A stretch of DNA of 64,000 nt from Paenibacillus odorifer (GCF_000758725.1 NZ_CP009428.1:5270001-5334000), one strand, 5' to 3'. Positions 27,975 to 36,257 are shown, counted from the first letter of the stretch. The notes: generated by a model not told the origin, from the letters alone. Numbers and translations: made by a program.

Positions 27975-28247
27975 ATGCCAAATATTAAATCCGCGGTTAA
28001 ACGCGTAAACACGAACGAAAAACGCCGTGCACTGAATGCTTCCCAAAAATCCGCGCTTCGTACAGCTGTGAAAACTGCTGATGTAGCTCTGACTGGTACG
28101 GAAGTAGAAACTGCTCAAGCTGCTTTCCTAGCTGCTTCCAAAAAGCTGGACAAGGCCGTAAGTAAAGGTCTGGTTCATAAAAATGCGGCTGCCCGCAAAA
28201 AATCCCGCTTGGCGAAGAAATTGAACGCTCTTACGGCTCAAGCCTAA
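27975..28247 (+). CDS. rpsT: 30S ribosomal protein S20, 90 aa
   Basis: Binds 16S rRNA in the small subunit. MPNIKSAVKRVNTNEKRRAL is the standard start, after AGGAGGTG; the rest is a basic three-helix bundle ending RKKSRLAKKLNALTAQA. An in-frame extension of 16 residues upstream overlaps the ribosome-binding site and is rejected. It stands divergent to gpr and convergent to the lipoprotein gene. Confidence 0.98.
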   Translation: MPNIKSAVKRVNTNEKRRALNASQKSALRTAVKTADVALTGTEVETAQAAFLAASKKLDKAVSKGLVHKNAAARKKSRLAKKLNALTAQA

Positions 28248-28274
28248 GACGACATTCATAATGAGCAATTGAAG

Positions 28275-28310
28275 AACCTGACCGCTATGCTTCATACGGT
28301 TAGGTTTTTT
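28275..28310 (+). terminator. Terminator of rpsT
   Basis: A 10-bp stem AACCTGACCG/CGGTTAGGTT (one G-U pair), 12-base loop, then seven T. Confidence 0.85.
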
Positions 28311-28364
28311 TGTGTCTATTAATTAATAATAAGTAGTGTTAGTTACTTTTAAGAGATGTGTGTT

Positions 28365-28407
28365 AAATGAAAGAAGACCACCTTAGAGAGGCGGTCTTCT
28401 TTCATTT
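28365..28407 (-). terminator. Terminator of the lipoprotein gene
   Basis: A 15-bp perfect stem AAATGAAAGAAGACC / GGTCTTCTTTCATTT with a 13-base loop; its right arm overlaps the stop codon of the minus-strand gene. Followed on that strand by AACACAC rather than a clean T run, so efficiency is uncertain. Confidence 0.55.
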
Positions 28408-28894
28408 ATTTTTTCTCTTTTTTCATTTCATAATAGTTACCATCCCATAAGAAAATCATCGTTTGATCGTCTTTAACAATAAAACTGCTGCCGGGATTCG
28501 TCCAATTATTTATAGATACCGTCTTAACCGATTCCGTTTCGATCCCAAGGTCACTTAATTCATTTCTGTATTCGTTAAAATAGTCATCCTTAGTGATGTT
28601 CTCTTCCTTATATTCAGGGCTCATAATTTCATCTTTATCAAAAGATGCTTTTTCTATCGAATAAGTTACTCGCATTCCAATAAGCTTTTCATCCTCCGCT
28701 GCCGAGACAGGTGTAGAACCTACTATACTTTGTACACTCCATTCCCCAAAATAAGAAGGTGCATCTGCAGAGGTATTCGTATTCGCAGGCGAATCAGAGG
28801 CAGATCCTGACGGTGAATTAGTATCCGTTTTGCCACAGGAACTAATTAGTAGAACGAGTAAAAGCAGTGCCGAATATTGAAATATTCTTTTCAT
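28406..28894 (-). CDS. Putative lipoprotein, 162 aa
   Basis: Not recognised beyond its export signal: hydrophobic N-terminus (about 7-17) and lipobox LLISSC with cysteine at 20, then a Ser/Thr/Asn/Asp-rich spacer (21-45) and a compact domain starting APSYFGEWSVQSIVGS. The wording FGEW.V..I.G and the late SSFIVKDDQTMIFLWDGNYY look like a small lipocalin-type or META-like beta barrel seen in other Bacillota lipoproteins, but this is only a resemblance. It is between rpsT (convergent) and holA, 36 bases downstream of holA, so could be co-transcribed with it. Confidence 0.75.
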   Translation of the reverse strand: MKRIFQYSALLLLVLLISSCGKTDTNSPSGSASDSPANTNTSADAPSYFGEWSVQSIVGSTPVSAAEDEKLIGMRVTYSIEKASFDKDEIMSPEYKEENITKDDYFNEYRNELSDLGIETESVKTVSINNWTNPGSSFIVKDDQTMIFLWDGNYYEMKKEKK

Positions 28895-28930
28895 AGTCAG
28901 ATCATCTCCAATACTCTTTCCCTTCTTAGC

Positions 28931-29950
28931 TCAGACACCTAAACGCAGCATGAACAGCTCCAGCCCTAGCACTTTGTCTATAGCCCCTGTTTTCATTTTA
29001 TAATCCAGATCCGCCAATGCACTTAAGATTTGCCGCAATCGTTCACTGGAGAACTTATGGGCCTGCTCCCCAGCAAGCTTAACCGCATAAGGATGCAATC
29101 CGATCTGTGACGCAATCTGTCCCTGCGAATAACTATGTGCTGATAAATCCTTAACCTGCAAAATAATGCGGAACTGCCGCGCAACCAGCGCTGCGATCTT
29201 GATCGGTTCCTCACGCTGCTTCAGCAGCTCATATAATGTATCAAGCGCCTTATCAAGACGCAGATTAGCGATATCCTCAACAAGCGTAAACACATTTTGT
29301 TCTGTTCCACGATGTACCAGACTCTCTACGGCCCCCGCATCCACAGTGCCGCCCTTACCAGCGAATAAACAAAGCTTGTCCATCTCTGCAGATAAACCTT
29401 GCAAGCCGGTGCCTGCATTCGTTATAAGAATTTCTGCAGTGCCAGGTGCCATTACACAACCACGCTCACGAATTCCTTTTTCCACCCAGCGCAGCAGCTC
29501 TTCTGCTCCCAGCGGATTAAAGGCTAATACTGTGCCCACTGATTTGACAGTCTTCACAATTTTTTTTCGCTCATCCAGCTTATCATTATTCACCATAAAG
29601 ACGATCACACTGAAGTCTACAGGATGCTGCAAATAGTCACTTAAAAGATCTATACGATGCTCCAGTTTGGCATTTTCTTTGCCCGCTGTAAATAACGAGG
29701 CATCCCGCACCAGCAATAGTTTACGTTCTACCATAAATGGCACAGTCTCCGCTTCTTCTACCACAGCCTGCACCGGCGTCTCAGAGAGATCAAAGGGAAT
29801 AACTGCGAAATCACGATCCTCTTTAGCAATCAGCTGTTCTTCCAGCAGTGCCGTGAATTCATTCATTCGAAATTTCTCACTGCCATATAAAACATACAAC
29901 GGTGAGATCTTCCCTTGTTTGATTTCTTTTATCGCCGTTTTGGCATCCAT
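28931..29950 (-). CDS. holA: DNA polymerase III subunit delta (HolA), 339 aa
   Basis: Clamp-loader subunit that opens the sliding clamp. MDAKTAIKEIKQGKISPLYV followed by LYGSEKFRMNEF is the family start; LERR-like helices and the C-terminal LADLDYKMKTGAIDKVLGLE-LFMLRLGV are typical. Start placed at ATG 29950, 7 bases after AAAGGAAG; an ATG 24 bases upstream lacks a good ribosome-binding site. Usual position before rpsT; comEC, its usual upstream neighbour, is 11 kb away. Confidence 0.95.
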   Translation of the reverse strand: MDAKTAIKEIKQGKISPLYVLYGSEKFRMNEFTALLEEQLIAKEDRDFAVIPFDLSETPVQAVVEEAETVPFMVERKLLLVRDASLFTAGKENAKLEHRIDLLSDYLQHPVDFSVIVFMVNNDKLDERKKIVKTVKSVGTVLAFNPLGAEELLRWVEKGIRERGCVMAPGTAEILITNAGTGLQGLSAEMDKLCLFAGKGGTVDAGAVESLVHRGTEQNVFTLVEDIANLRLDKALDTLYELLKQREEPIKIAALVARQFRIILQVKDLSAHSYSQGQIASQIGLHPYAVKLAGEQAHKFSSERLRQILSALADLDYKMKTGAIDKVLGLELFMLRLGV

Positions 29951-30033
29951 CCCGCCACTTCCTTTTCCATTCATCTAGCCCATTTTGTCCAGAGTTCTAT
30001 TGTAGCAAAAAAAACTACAAAAATGCATGCAAA

Positions 30034-30074
30034 AACGGAGAAACTCTGGCAGCCATGGCCAAAGCCTCTCCGTT
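30034..30074 (-). terminator. Terminator after the anti-sigma gene
   Basis: 8-bp outer stem AACGGAGA/TCTCCGTT with an inner GGC...GCC arm; on the minus strand followed by TTTTGCATGCATTTTTG. Located between the anti-sigma gene and holA, with 150 bases that hold no convincing gene. Confidence 0.7.
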
Positions 30075-30226
30075 TAAGCGGCGCATCTATATAAACGACG
30101 GAGTGCGAAGCTCTAGAAACTCCACATCCGGCGGTCATACCGATGTTCTGCAAAACCTATACTTTCTAGTTCCTGTCCTGTTGATATAGTATATTCAGAA
30201 ACTTCGAAAAAAGTTCCAACCCCACT

Positions 30227-31489
30227 TTAATTTGTTGAAGATGAGGTTGGAGTGTTCGTTGGGGTCGCTCCAGGGGATGCAGCCGGACTTGAAGAAGCAG
30301 TAGCTGCTTCCTGTACAGTGAACACCTTGGTTACATTCACACCATCTTTTTCTGTCACGTACGTAAACTTCGAGCTGTCCGCGGACCATTCACCAGAAAT
30401 CCAATTTCCTTCTAGCGGATAAGAGTTTACGGCTAACCGTTCTTCCGCTGAGCCCTCTGGCGACTTCTTATAAATTACAAGCTGCAACCCAACAAATTCT
30501 ATAGCATACTGACCATCAGGAGAAGTCCAGGTCTGCACATTAGGATCTTCAGAACTGCTTAAGCTCATAACTTCCCGTCCGTAGTCATATGGAAACTTTA
30601 AAGAATCCTCCATCGGTGGAGCAGAATCGGCTGCGCTGTCTGAATTCATATCAGCAGTTTGCTCCTTATTATCCACCTTTAGCTGATTGCTACTGGCGTT
30701 GCTAGAATCTGAATTTTGAGATTTCGTGGCGACATCCTGCCTTGGCGGAGCAATCTTCTCTGTCGGCTTAGGATCTGCGCTTTGAGGCGGTTCAGTGATC
30801 GACCGCCCTCCAGCTCCCGCTCCCGCATCAGCTGCATCCGCCGGTGCACTTGGCATCGAGGCAGGGTCCACTGGTCCCGTCGCTCTATCTAAAGCGGCGT
30901 TATCTTCGTTCATCTCCGGTGCATCCGCCTTAAACTGCGCAGCGCCCTCGTTCTCTCCACCAGCGGCAGGTGAAGCTCCATCAGAGTTAGCAGTAATAGA
31001 AGCTTGCGATTCCATTGCTGTATCCTTAGTATCATCGCTGGCTGTTTTAGCGCTATCCTGCATCCTTTGTTCCACTTCTGCCCCAGGCATTTTATCGGGC
31101 ATATTAAATATTGCGATCCCTAATAGAACGGCAGCTGCAATAGCTCCAATGCCTGTCCGTGTTGCTATAGAGGTTCCCTTGGCAGGTTTACCGCGGGAGC
31201 TTTCACGTGAAAATGGGACAACAACCGGCTCCTCAGATCTCACAGCACTCTGTTCACGACTGCTTCGATCCAATTCTGCAAGCTGAGGTAAAATAGAGTC
31301 AACCAGACTAAACGGGGGTTTCACGTCTGGCAACTGCTCCAATTCATTGGAGAGAAGTGTCAGGCGCTCAAAGACTTCCGCGCAGGAAGGACAATTATCG
31401 ATATGACGGAACATCTCAACAATCTCATCTTGACTCAAATCTTTGTCTAAATAGCGGTGCATCCATTCCATCACCTCCGCGCATTTCAT
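30227..31489 (-). CDS. Anti-sigma factor with zinc-finger N-terminus, 420 aa
   Basis: The N-terminal anti-sigma domain has the zinc motif FRHIDNCPSC (H-x3-C-x2-C, about 27-36) of zf-HC2/ZAS proteins. One membrane segment follows at about 112-130 (IGAIAAAVLLGIAIFNM). Then comes an unusually long extracellular stretch (about 135-285) rich in Ala, Ser, Asp, Pro and Gly, and a C-terminal beta-rich domain (about 290-395: TWTSPDGQYAIEFVGLQLVI) that could be the sensor. Its start overlaps the ECF sigma gene by 4 bases, so the two are translationally coupled; it is expected to hold that sigma factor at the membrane until stress. Confidence 0.88.
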   Translation of the reverse strand: MKCAEVMEWMHRYLDKDLSQDEIVEMFRHIDNCPSCAEVFERLTLLSNELEQLPDVKPPFSLVDSILPQLAELDRSSREQSAVRSEEPVVVPFSRESSRGKPAKGTSIATRTGIGAIAAAVLLGIAIFNMPDKMPGAEVEQRMQDSAKTASDDTKDTAMESQASITANSDGASPAAGGENEGAAQFKADAPEMNEDNAALDRATGPVDPASMPSAPADAADAGAGAGGRSITEPPQSADPKPTEKIAPPRQDVATKSQNSDSSNASSNQLKVDNKEQTADMNSDSAADSAPPMEDSLKFPYDYGREVMSLSSSEDPNVQTWTSPDGQYAIEFVGLQLVIYKKSPEGSAEERLAVNSYPLEGNWISGEWSADSSKFTYVTEKDGVNVTKVFTVQEAATASSSPAASPGATPTNTPTSSSTN

Positions 31490-32034
31490 CCCGATACACC
31501 ACCTTTCTGGTACTCCTGAAGTCTATTCTGCAGTTGCTGTCTAGCCCGAAATAAGTATGATTTCACTGTATTCAAGGGCAAATCCAGACAATCTGCAATC
31601 TCGTTGTAAGAAAAATCCTGTAAATAGCGCAGGACAATGACTGTCCGATGATGCTCGGGCAATTGATCAATTGCTTCACGTATATCCTCAGCTAAATAAG
31701 AGGATAGAACCTCACGTTCCACATTGTGTTTATCCTGAAACACCATTTCATGTTCATCAATAGAAACTGTAGGTTTAGTTCTTCTGAATTTATCAATGCA
31801 AATGTTAGTGACGATTCGCTGAACCCACGTTTTGAACTGGGCCTTCTCCTCATATGAGCCGATTTTTGTATAAACCCGGATCAAGGCTTCCTGAGATGCA
31901 TCTAACGCATCTTGTTCATTATGCAAAATGTAGAAGGCCGTTTTATATACATGTCCTTCAATTTCTCGCAATAGGGTGATTAGAGCGTCGCGATCGCCCG
32001 CTTGAGCGGCTCTGATGAGTCCCTGCTCCACCAC
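31486..32034 (-). CDS. ECF RNA polymerase sigma factor (SigW-like), 182 aa
   Basis: Region 2 (about 12-80: LREIEGHVYKTAFYILHNEQ, DALDASQEALIRVYTKIGSY, FKTWVQRIVTNICID) and region 4 (about 120-170: REAIDQLPEHHRTVIVLRYL, EIADCLDLPLNTVKSYLFRA) are complete. The linker is short, as in ECF factors. GTG start at 32034 with an AGAGGGGGAA ribosome-binding site. Followed with 4-base overlap by its anti-sigma factor and preceded by an ECF-type promoter, so it is probably autoregulated. Closest in general form to SigW, which answers to cell-envelope stress, but the regulon cannot be told from here. Confidence 0.93.
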   Translation of the reverse strand: MVEQGLIRAAQAGDRDALITLLREIEGHVYKTAFYILHNEQDALDASQEALIRVYTKIGSYEEKAQFKTWVQRIVTNICIDKFRRTKPTVSIDEHEMVFQDKHNVEREVLSSYLAEDIREAIDQLPEHHRTVIVLRYLQDFSYNEIADCLDLPLNTVKSYLFRARQQLQNRLQEYQKGGVSG

Positions 32035-32132
32035 GAAGGTTCCCCCTCTCTATGCAATCTTACTGACGCGCAAGACTGCGAATTTGTTGCAACCGTGTAA
32101 TTAATATTTTTAGAATACCAAACTTTTCTTAG

Positions 32133-32158
32133 AACGTCATGTTAAGCCAGCCGTTACA
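32133..32158 (-). promoter_or_regulatory. ECF-type promoter upstream of the SigW-like sigma gene
   Basis: On the minus strand TGTAAC (-35, 32153-32158), 16 bases, CGTT (-10, 32133-32136). This matches the Bacillus ECF pattern TGAAAC-N16-CGTA with one change in each box. Transcript would start about 90 bases before the sigma gene, fitting autoregulation. Confidence 0.65.
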
Positions 32159-32271
32159 ACGCGCTATCCCGCATTGCACAGCCAATAATTCCTACTAAGC
32201 ATACAGGGGAAACAACAATCATTCAAATACTCTTTTTCACTATCTTAGTAACAAAAATGACATCAAAAGAA

Positions 32272-32303
32272 ACGGCCTATCCCCTTGTCGGAAATGAAGC
32301 CGT
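32272..32303 (-). terminator. Possible terminator of the 95-aa protein gene
   Basis: Stem ACGGC/GCCGT with a long loop, followed on the minus strand by TTTCTTTTG. Weak. The rest of the 308-base gap holds the ECF promoter and nothing else recognised. Confidence 0.4.
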
Positions 32304-32342
32304 CTGTCTTAAATATTACCCTCCGGAATCGGGCAAGAAACT

Positions 32343-32630
32343 CTATTTATAGAGCGCAATTTTGCAGAGCATGAAGACCGCGTAGTTTTCCCTAGTCTCA
32401 TCATCCACCACATAGGCTTCTCCATTCTCAAATAATTGAGGGTTATTGTAATTGCGCTCTAATCTGTAGATCTGCCCTTCCGTCACCTTACAACCATGGA
32501 ATGCCGACTCAATTTCTACGTACTCAGCATCATCTTCATCCGCTGCTTGATACAGCTTTTTGTCATTATAAGCAGGCATATACTCACTCCCGGCTGGATA
32601 ATAGATCCTGACGTTCAGTCCATGTATCAC
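32343..32630 (-). CDS. Hypothetical protein, 95 aa
   Basis: Not recognised. An acidic, tyrosine-rich protein (YYPAGSEYMPAYNDKKLYQA, EYVEIESAFHGCKVTEGQIY) with a single pair of cysteines far apart and no signal peptide or membrane helix. Codon use is like its neighbours. It lies alone between the ECF sigma gene and eda, with a possible terminator after it. Confidence 0.6.
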   Translation of the reverse strand: MIHGLNVRIYYPAGSEYMPAYNDKKLYQAADEDDAEYVEIESAFHGCKVTEGQIYRLERNYNNPQLFENGEAYVVDDETRENYAVFMLCKIALYK

Positions 32631-32733
32631 TACTCTTCTATTATATAGTTTATTATCTTTATCCCGATTCTATACTTTCTAAAAAGCATAGAATAAAAGG
32701 AATATGGACAGCTCAAAGAAAATCAACATAAAA

Positions 32734-32769
32734 AGGCTGCATGGCCAACATCTGTCAGCCACACAGCCT
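32734..32769 (-). terminator. Terminator of eda
   Basis: AGGCTG/CAGCCT outer stem with an inner TGGC/GCCA pair; on the minus strand followed by TTTTTATG. Located about 50 bases after the eda stop. Confidence 0.65.
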
Positions 32770-32817
32770 ATAAATAAAAACGCGAATCTGGATTTCAATC
32801 TTCGTTCGAACTATACA

Positions 32818-33459
32818 TTAAATCCCTTTTATCTCTTTAAACTTCGCCACATATTGGGCAGCAAGATCGGTAATCTGATCGTATCGGCCATTCTTCGCCG
32901 GTGCAGTCAAATTCCCCCCAATGCCCACAGCCATGCAGCCGTTTGCAATCCACTTCTCCATATTGTTCAAATCCACGCCACCGGTCGGCATAATATTCAC
33001 ATGTGGCATAGGACCTTTAACCGCTTTTACATAATCCGGACCGAAAGCACTGCCAGGGAACAGTTTAAGCACATCCACGCCGTACTTCAACGCTTCCTTC
33101 ATTTCATTTAATGTCATGCAACCAGGCATATAGGGAATGCCGTAAAGATTACACATCTTAGCTGTCTCCACTTCAAAAGAGGGACTAACGACAAACTCTG
33201 AACCTGCAAGAATGGCTATTCTAGCTGTTAATGGGTCCAAGACAGTTCCGGCGCCAATCACCGCACGACTCCCGTACTCTGCAACCAATCTCTTAATCGC
33301 CACGTCCGCGTCTGGTGTAGTAAAAGTTACCTCAATATTATTTAGACCGCCTTCTATACAAGCAACGGACATCTTAAAAGCTTCCTCAGCACTATCTGCT
33401 CGAATAACCGCTACAACCCCGACGGATGCCACATTCTGTAATACTTTCATTTTCTTCAT
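32818..33459 (-). CDS. eda: KDPG/KHG aldolase (Eda), 213 aa
   Basis: Splits 2-keto-3-deoxy-6-phosphogluconate into pyruvate and glyceraldehyde 3-phosphate. Class I aldolase in a TIM barrel: NNIEVTFTTPDADVAI (active-site Glu), IGAGTVLDPLTARIAILAG, and GVDVLKLFPGSAFGPDYVKA with the Schiff-base lysine in LKLFP. RBS GGGAG 7 bases before ATG. Divergent from kdgK with a shared 346-base gap, so both enzymes of the KDG route may be controlled together. Confidence 0.95.
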   Translation of the reverse strand: MKKMKVLQNVASVGVVAVIRADSAEEAFKMSVACIEGGLNNIEVTFTTPDADVAIKRLVAEYGSRAVIGAGTVLDPLTARIAILAGSEFVVSPSFEVETAKMCNLYGIPYMPGCMTLNEMKEALKYGVDVLKLFPGSAFGPDYVKAVKGPMPHVNIMPTGGVDLNNMEKWIANGCMAVGIGGNLTAPAKNGRYDQITDLAAQYVAKFKEIKGI

Positions 33460-33805
33460 CAGTAGACTCCCTTTCTCTTGGTACGATCATAGATAAACAG
33501 GAAATACTTTTTTAGGTAAACTTTTTTATTAAATTTACTAATTATTGCGTTTTGTTCTATAAGGAAATAGTAATAACAATACGATTAACAGTCAATACAT
33601 TTTTATTACATCAGAGGGAAATAAGTAATAAAATCTAAGAAAAACCTTTATAAAACAAGGGTTTATGGAAACATTATTTTCTTTTTACGAAAAAAGTTTT
33701 TTGGTTAACAATCATTCTTTTATTGTACAAAACCGATTTATGTGATAATTTCAAATTACAAATCATTATACTGGGATAAAATCATTACCCTAGGAGGAAC
33801 TAAAA
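33460..33805. other. AT-rich divergent control region between eda and kdgK
   Basis: 346 bases, very AT-rich, with no ORF. Several A/T-tract elements occur (TTTTTTAGGTAAACTTTTTT, TTTTTTGGTTAACAATC). A weak forward promoter is possible around TTGTAC (33736) and TAATTT 17 bases on, just before the kdgK ribosome-binding site. No palindrome with a central CG, as expected for LacI-family operators, was found with confidence. Confidence 0.4.
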
Positions 33806-34756
33806 ATGAGTAAACAGCTGGATGCCGTCACTTTCGGGGAGCCGATGGCGATGTTTTATGCGAATGAGGCCGGTCCTCTGCATGAAGTATTTTCGTTCTC
33901 CAAAGCATTAGCAGGTGCAGAAAGCAACGTGGCTACAGGCTTGTCGCGTTTGAATCATCCTACAGGTTATGTTACGAAGCTTGGCGAAGATAACTTTGGC
34001 ACATTCATTGCTCAGGCGATGAAGAATGAGAACATTAATACGGACAATATTACTTTTACTAAAGAGTATTCAACAGGTATGCTTATCAAATCGAAAGTGG
34101 TTACCGGCGATCCAAAGGTCGAATACTTCCGCAAAAACTCCGCGGCCTCCACGCTTAGTTTGGAGGATTTTGACGAGGCCTACTTCAATTCCGCAGGACA
34201 TCTGCATGTTACAAGTATCTCCGCCGCTTTGTCCAAGAACTGTCTTGAATTTTCTATTCACGCTATGGAATTTATGAAGAGTAAAGGAAAGACGATCTCT
34301 CTGGATCCTAATCTGCGTCCTAGCTTATGGCCGGATACAGAAACAATGGTGAGTACCATCAATGATCTGGCTACACGCTGCGACTGGTTCCTGCCGGGAC
34401 TCGGTGAAGGTAAAATCCTTACCGGACTGAGCACACCCGAAGAGATTGCTGACTATTACCTGGAGCGTGGCGTAAGCTTAGTCGTCATCAAGCTTGGCCC
34501 TGAAGGCGCTTACTATAAATCCTCTGCTGGGGAAGGTTACGTGGACGGATTCAAGGTGGAGCAGGTTGTTGATACGGTGGGTGCAGGTGATGGATTTGCG
34601 GTTGGCGTAATCAGTGCGATGCTGGAAAAGCTTCCGATTGCTGAGGCCGTCAAACGCGGCAATGCGATCGGTGCGTTAGCCGTCATGTCGCCAGGCGATA
34701 TGGACGGACTTCCCACCCGTGAGGAACTTGCGAAGTTTATGCAACAAGAAGTCTAA
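33806..34756 (+). CDS. kdgK: 2-keto-3-deoxygluconate kinase (KdgK), 316 aa
   Basis: PfkB-family sugar kinase that makes KDPG, the substrate of Eda. Family motifs: AGAESNVATGLSRLNHPTGY (about 38-57) and the C-terminal ATP/anion-hole motif VDTVGAGDGFAVGVI (about 253-267), in which the aspartate is the catalytic base. TAGGAGG ribosome-binding site 8 bases before the ATG. Divergent to eda; followed by a strong terminator. Pairing with eda makes a KDG rather than a fructose substrate most likely. Confidence 0.93.
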   Translation: MSKQLDAVTFGEPMAMFYANEAGPLHEVFSFSKALAGAESNVATGLSRLNHPTGYVTKLGEDNFGTFIAQAMKNENINTDNITFTKEYSTGMLIKSKVVTGDPKVEYFRKNSAASTLSLEDFDEAYFNSAGHLHVTSISAALSKNCLEFSIHAMEFMKSKGKTISLDPNLRPSLWPDTETMVSTINDLATRCDWFLPGLGEGKILTGLSTPEEIADYYLERGVSLVVIKLGPEGAYYKSSAGEGYVDGFKVEQVVDTVGAGDGFAVGVISAMLEKLPIAEAVKRGNAIGALAVMSPGDMDGLPTREELAKFMQQEV

Positions 34757-34766
34757 TAATCGCAAA

Positions 34767-34804
34767 AGAGCAGCGATTCTCCGTTATTGGAGGAGCGCTG
34801 CTCT
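34767..34804 (+). terminator. Terminator of kdgK
   Basis: AGAGCAGCG/CGCTGCTCT outer stem and TTCTCC/GGAGGA inner arm, then GCTTTTTGGG. The hairpin is nearly the inverse copy of the one after dnaJ. Confidence 0.9.
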
Positions 34805-34840
34805 GCTTTTTGGGTCGCTGATTGGCTGCTATGGCTATGC

Positions 34841-34888
34841 TATTGCTATTGCTATTGCTATTGCTATTGCTATTGCTATTGCTATTGC
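34841..34888. repeat. Hexanucleotide microsatellite (TATTGC)8
   Basis: Eight perfect tandem copies, flanked by imperfect copies (TATGC) at both ends. It is in the intergenic gap after kdgK; the Ile-Ala repeats it would encode are not a gene. Confidence 0.95.
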
Positions 34889-34919
34889 TATGCTTCAGCA
34901 GTGTAATCACGTACCCCTG

Positions 34920-35130
34920 GGGCTTTCGGACCCAGAAGACGCTATTTGCGATTTTTTTACCTTTGCGGCGTAGTTTCGAACTCCAGTGACGCTATTCCTT
35001 ATGAAAAAGGGCATTTAGCATGTTTTCCATGCCGATAACTGCGATGGGGTCCGATAGTACTCCAAATATGGGATTATACTGCTTATAAGATCAGCTGAGT
35101 CCGATAGCGACTTCCTGCGCGAAAATATTA
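34920..35130 (-). repeat. Diverged inverted relative of the 233-bp repeat
   Basis: About 210 bases that, read on the minus strand, follow the 5.7-6.4 kb repeat in order: CAGCTGAGTCCGATAGCGA and GGGGTCCGATAG cores, then CACTGGAGTTCGAAAC, GCAAATAGCGTC and TTCTGGGTCC. Spacing differs and single bases vary, so it is a member of the same dispersed family, in single copy and opposite orientation. Together with the hairpin, the hexamer array and this element the whole 34.76-35.24 kb gap is non-coding. Confidence 0.8.
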
Positions 35131-35175
35131 CTCAATCAAACCCAAGTTTAGTGTTTAGATAAAGTTAGGTCCAAT

Positions 35176-35229
35176 AAAAGGGGGAGTGCTCAACAAGCTA
35201 AGAAATAGCTGCTGGGCACTCCCCTTTTT
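35176..35229 (-). terminator. Terminator of the LacI-type regulator gene
   Basis: Long stem AAAAGGGGGAGTGC / GCACTCCCCTTTTT with a 26-base loop containing a smaller AGCTA/TAGCT arm. T-rich on both strands, so probably bidirectional. Confidence 0.8.
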
Positions 35230-35240
35230 ATAGTTCAAAC

Positions 35241-36257
35241 TTATTTGTAAGACTTCACCGACTGCCCTTGCTGCAAGGTCGGCGGGAAACGATATGTAAT
35301 TGGAACAGAAGCTCCCTTATCCTCGATACAAGAGAGTATAATCTTGGCAGCCTGCATCCCCATCTCGTAAGCAGGCTGTCGGATTGTCGTAATGACCGGA
35401 TTATATATTTGCGCGAATTCCGCATCATCTATCCCGATGACCGACAACTGTTCTGGAATAGAGATGGCATTTCGATTCGCATATTTCAGAATCTCCGCTA
35501 GCGTGATGTCGTTCGTAGCAAGCAACGCGGTCGGCGGCTCCGGCAGTGCTAATAAGTGTTCCAGCCCCGAAGCTAATTCCTCTTTGGATACACTGCAAAT
35601 ATACTCCTCACGCAGCGTTATGCCCGCTTCTTCCATCGCTTTTTTGTAGCCACTAATCCGCTCTTTCCGAGGGGTAATCGCATGCTCCCCAATTGGGAGG
35701 GACACCAGAGCAATCCGCTCATGACCTTGCTGTATTAGCTGCCCTACGCCTATCTTTGCCGCCATTTCATTGTCCAGCAATAGACTCTGCGTGGTGATTC
35801 CATCTACCAGACGATCCATAAAGACTAGCGGAAAATCAGCCTCTATCAGCTTGCTATAGGCAGACGGGTTATTCCCTGTAGGAAAAATAATCAGCCCGTC
35901 CACCTGACGTGCGATTAAGGTTTCTACATACTTGCTTTCTTTCTCCGCATTCTCATCCGCGTTGCATATGATCACTTGGATTCCGTGATGCTGCAGCTCA
36001 TTCTCAATCGCCCGGATACATTGGATTGACAGCGTATAGTCAATATTGGCTACGATGATCCCGACCATATGCGTCCGATTCTGCTTCAGACTGCGCGCCA
36101 GACCATTCGGCTGATAATTAAGCTCCTCAATTACTGCCTCAATCCGGTTTTTCGTCGCTTCACTCATATATTTAAAACGTTTGTTCAAAAATTGGGAGAC
36201 CGTACTTTTCGAAACTCCCGCTTTTTGAGCCACATCATCAATCGTTAACTTCTTCAT
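35241..36257 (-). CDS. LacI-family transcription regulator, 338 aa
   Basis: N-terminal helix-turn-helix (about 2-25: LTIDDVAQKAGVSKSTVSQF) and hinge NGLARSLKQ, then the periplasmic-binding-like sensor domain (about 60-330) with VDGLIIFPTGNN and IPEQLSVIGIDDAEFAQIYN. Of the LacI/KdgR group. Being next to kdgK and eda in the same insert, it is the natural candidate to control them in response to KDG or a uronate, but no operator was located. Opposite in orientation to kdgK. Confidence 0.93.
   Translation of the reverse strand: MKKLTIDDVAQKAGVSKSTVSQFLNKRFKYMSEATKNRIEAVIEELNYQPNGLARSLKQNRTHMVGIIVANIDYTLSIQCIRAIENELQHHGIQVIICNADENAEKESKYVETLIARQVDGLIIFPTGNNPSAYSKLIEADFPLVFMDRLVDGITTQSLLLDNEMAAKIGVGQLIQQGHERIALVSLPIGEHAITPRKERISGYKKAMEEAGITLREEYICSVSKEELASGLEHLLALPEPPTALLATNDITLAEILKYANRNAISIPEQLSVIGIDDAEFAQIYNPVITTIRQPAYEMGMQAAKIILSCIEDKGASVPITYRFPPTLQQGQSVKSYK

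Noticed and set aside
29971..30153. 60-codon ORF between the anti-sigma gene and holA
   Set aside because: Overlaps a terminator hairpin and the holA start; poor start signals.
33460..33805. LacI-family operator between eda and kdgK
   Set aside because: No palindrome with the central CG typical of this family could be found, although regulation there is expected.
34719..34973. ORF encoding Ile-Ala repeats
   Set aside because: It is the translation of the TATTGC microsatellite and overlaps the kdgK terminator.
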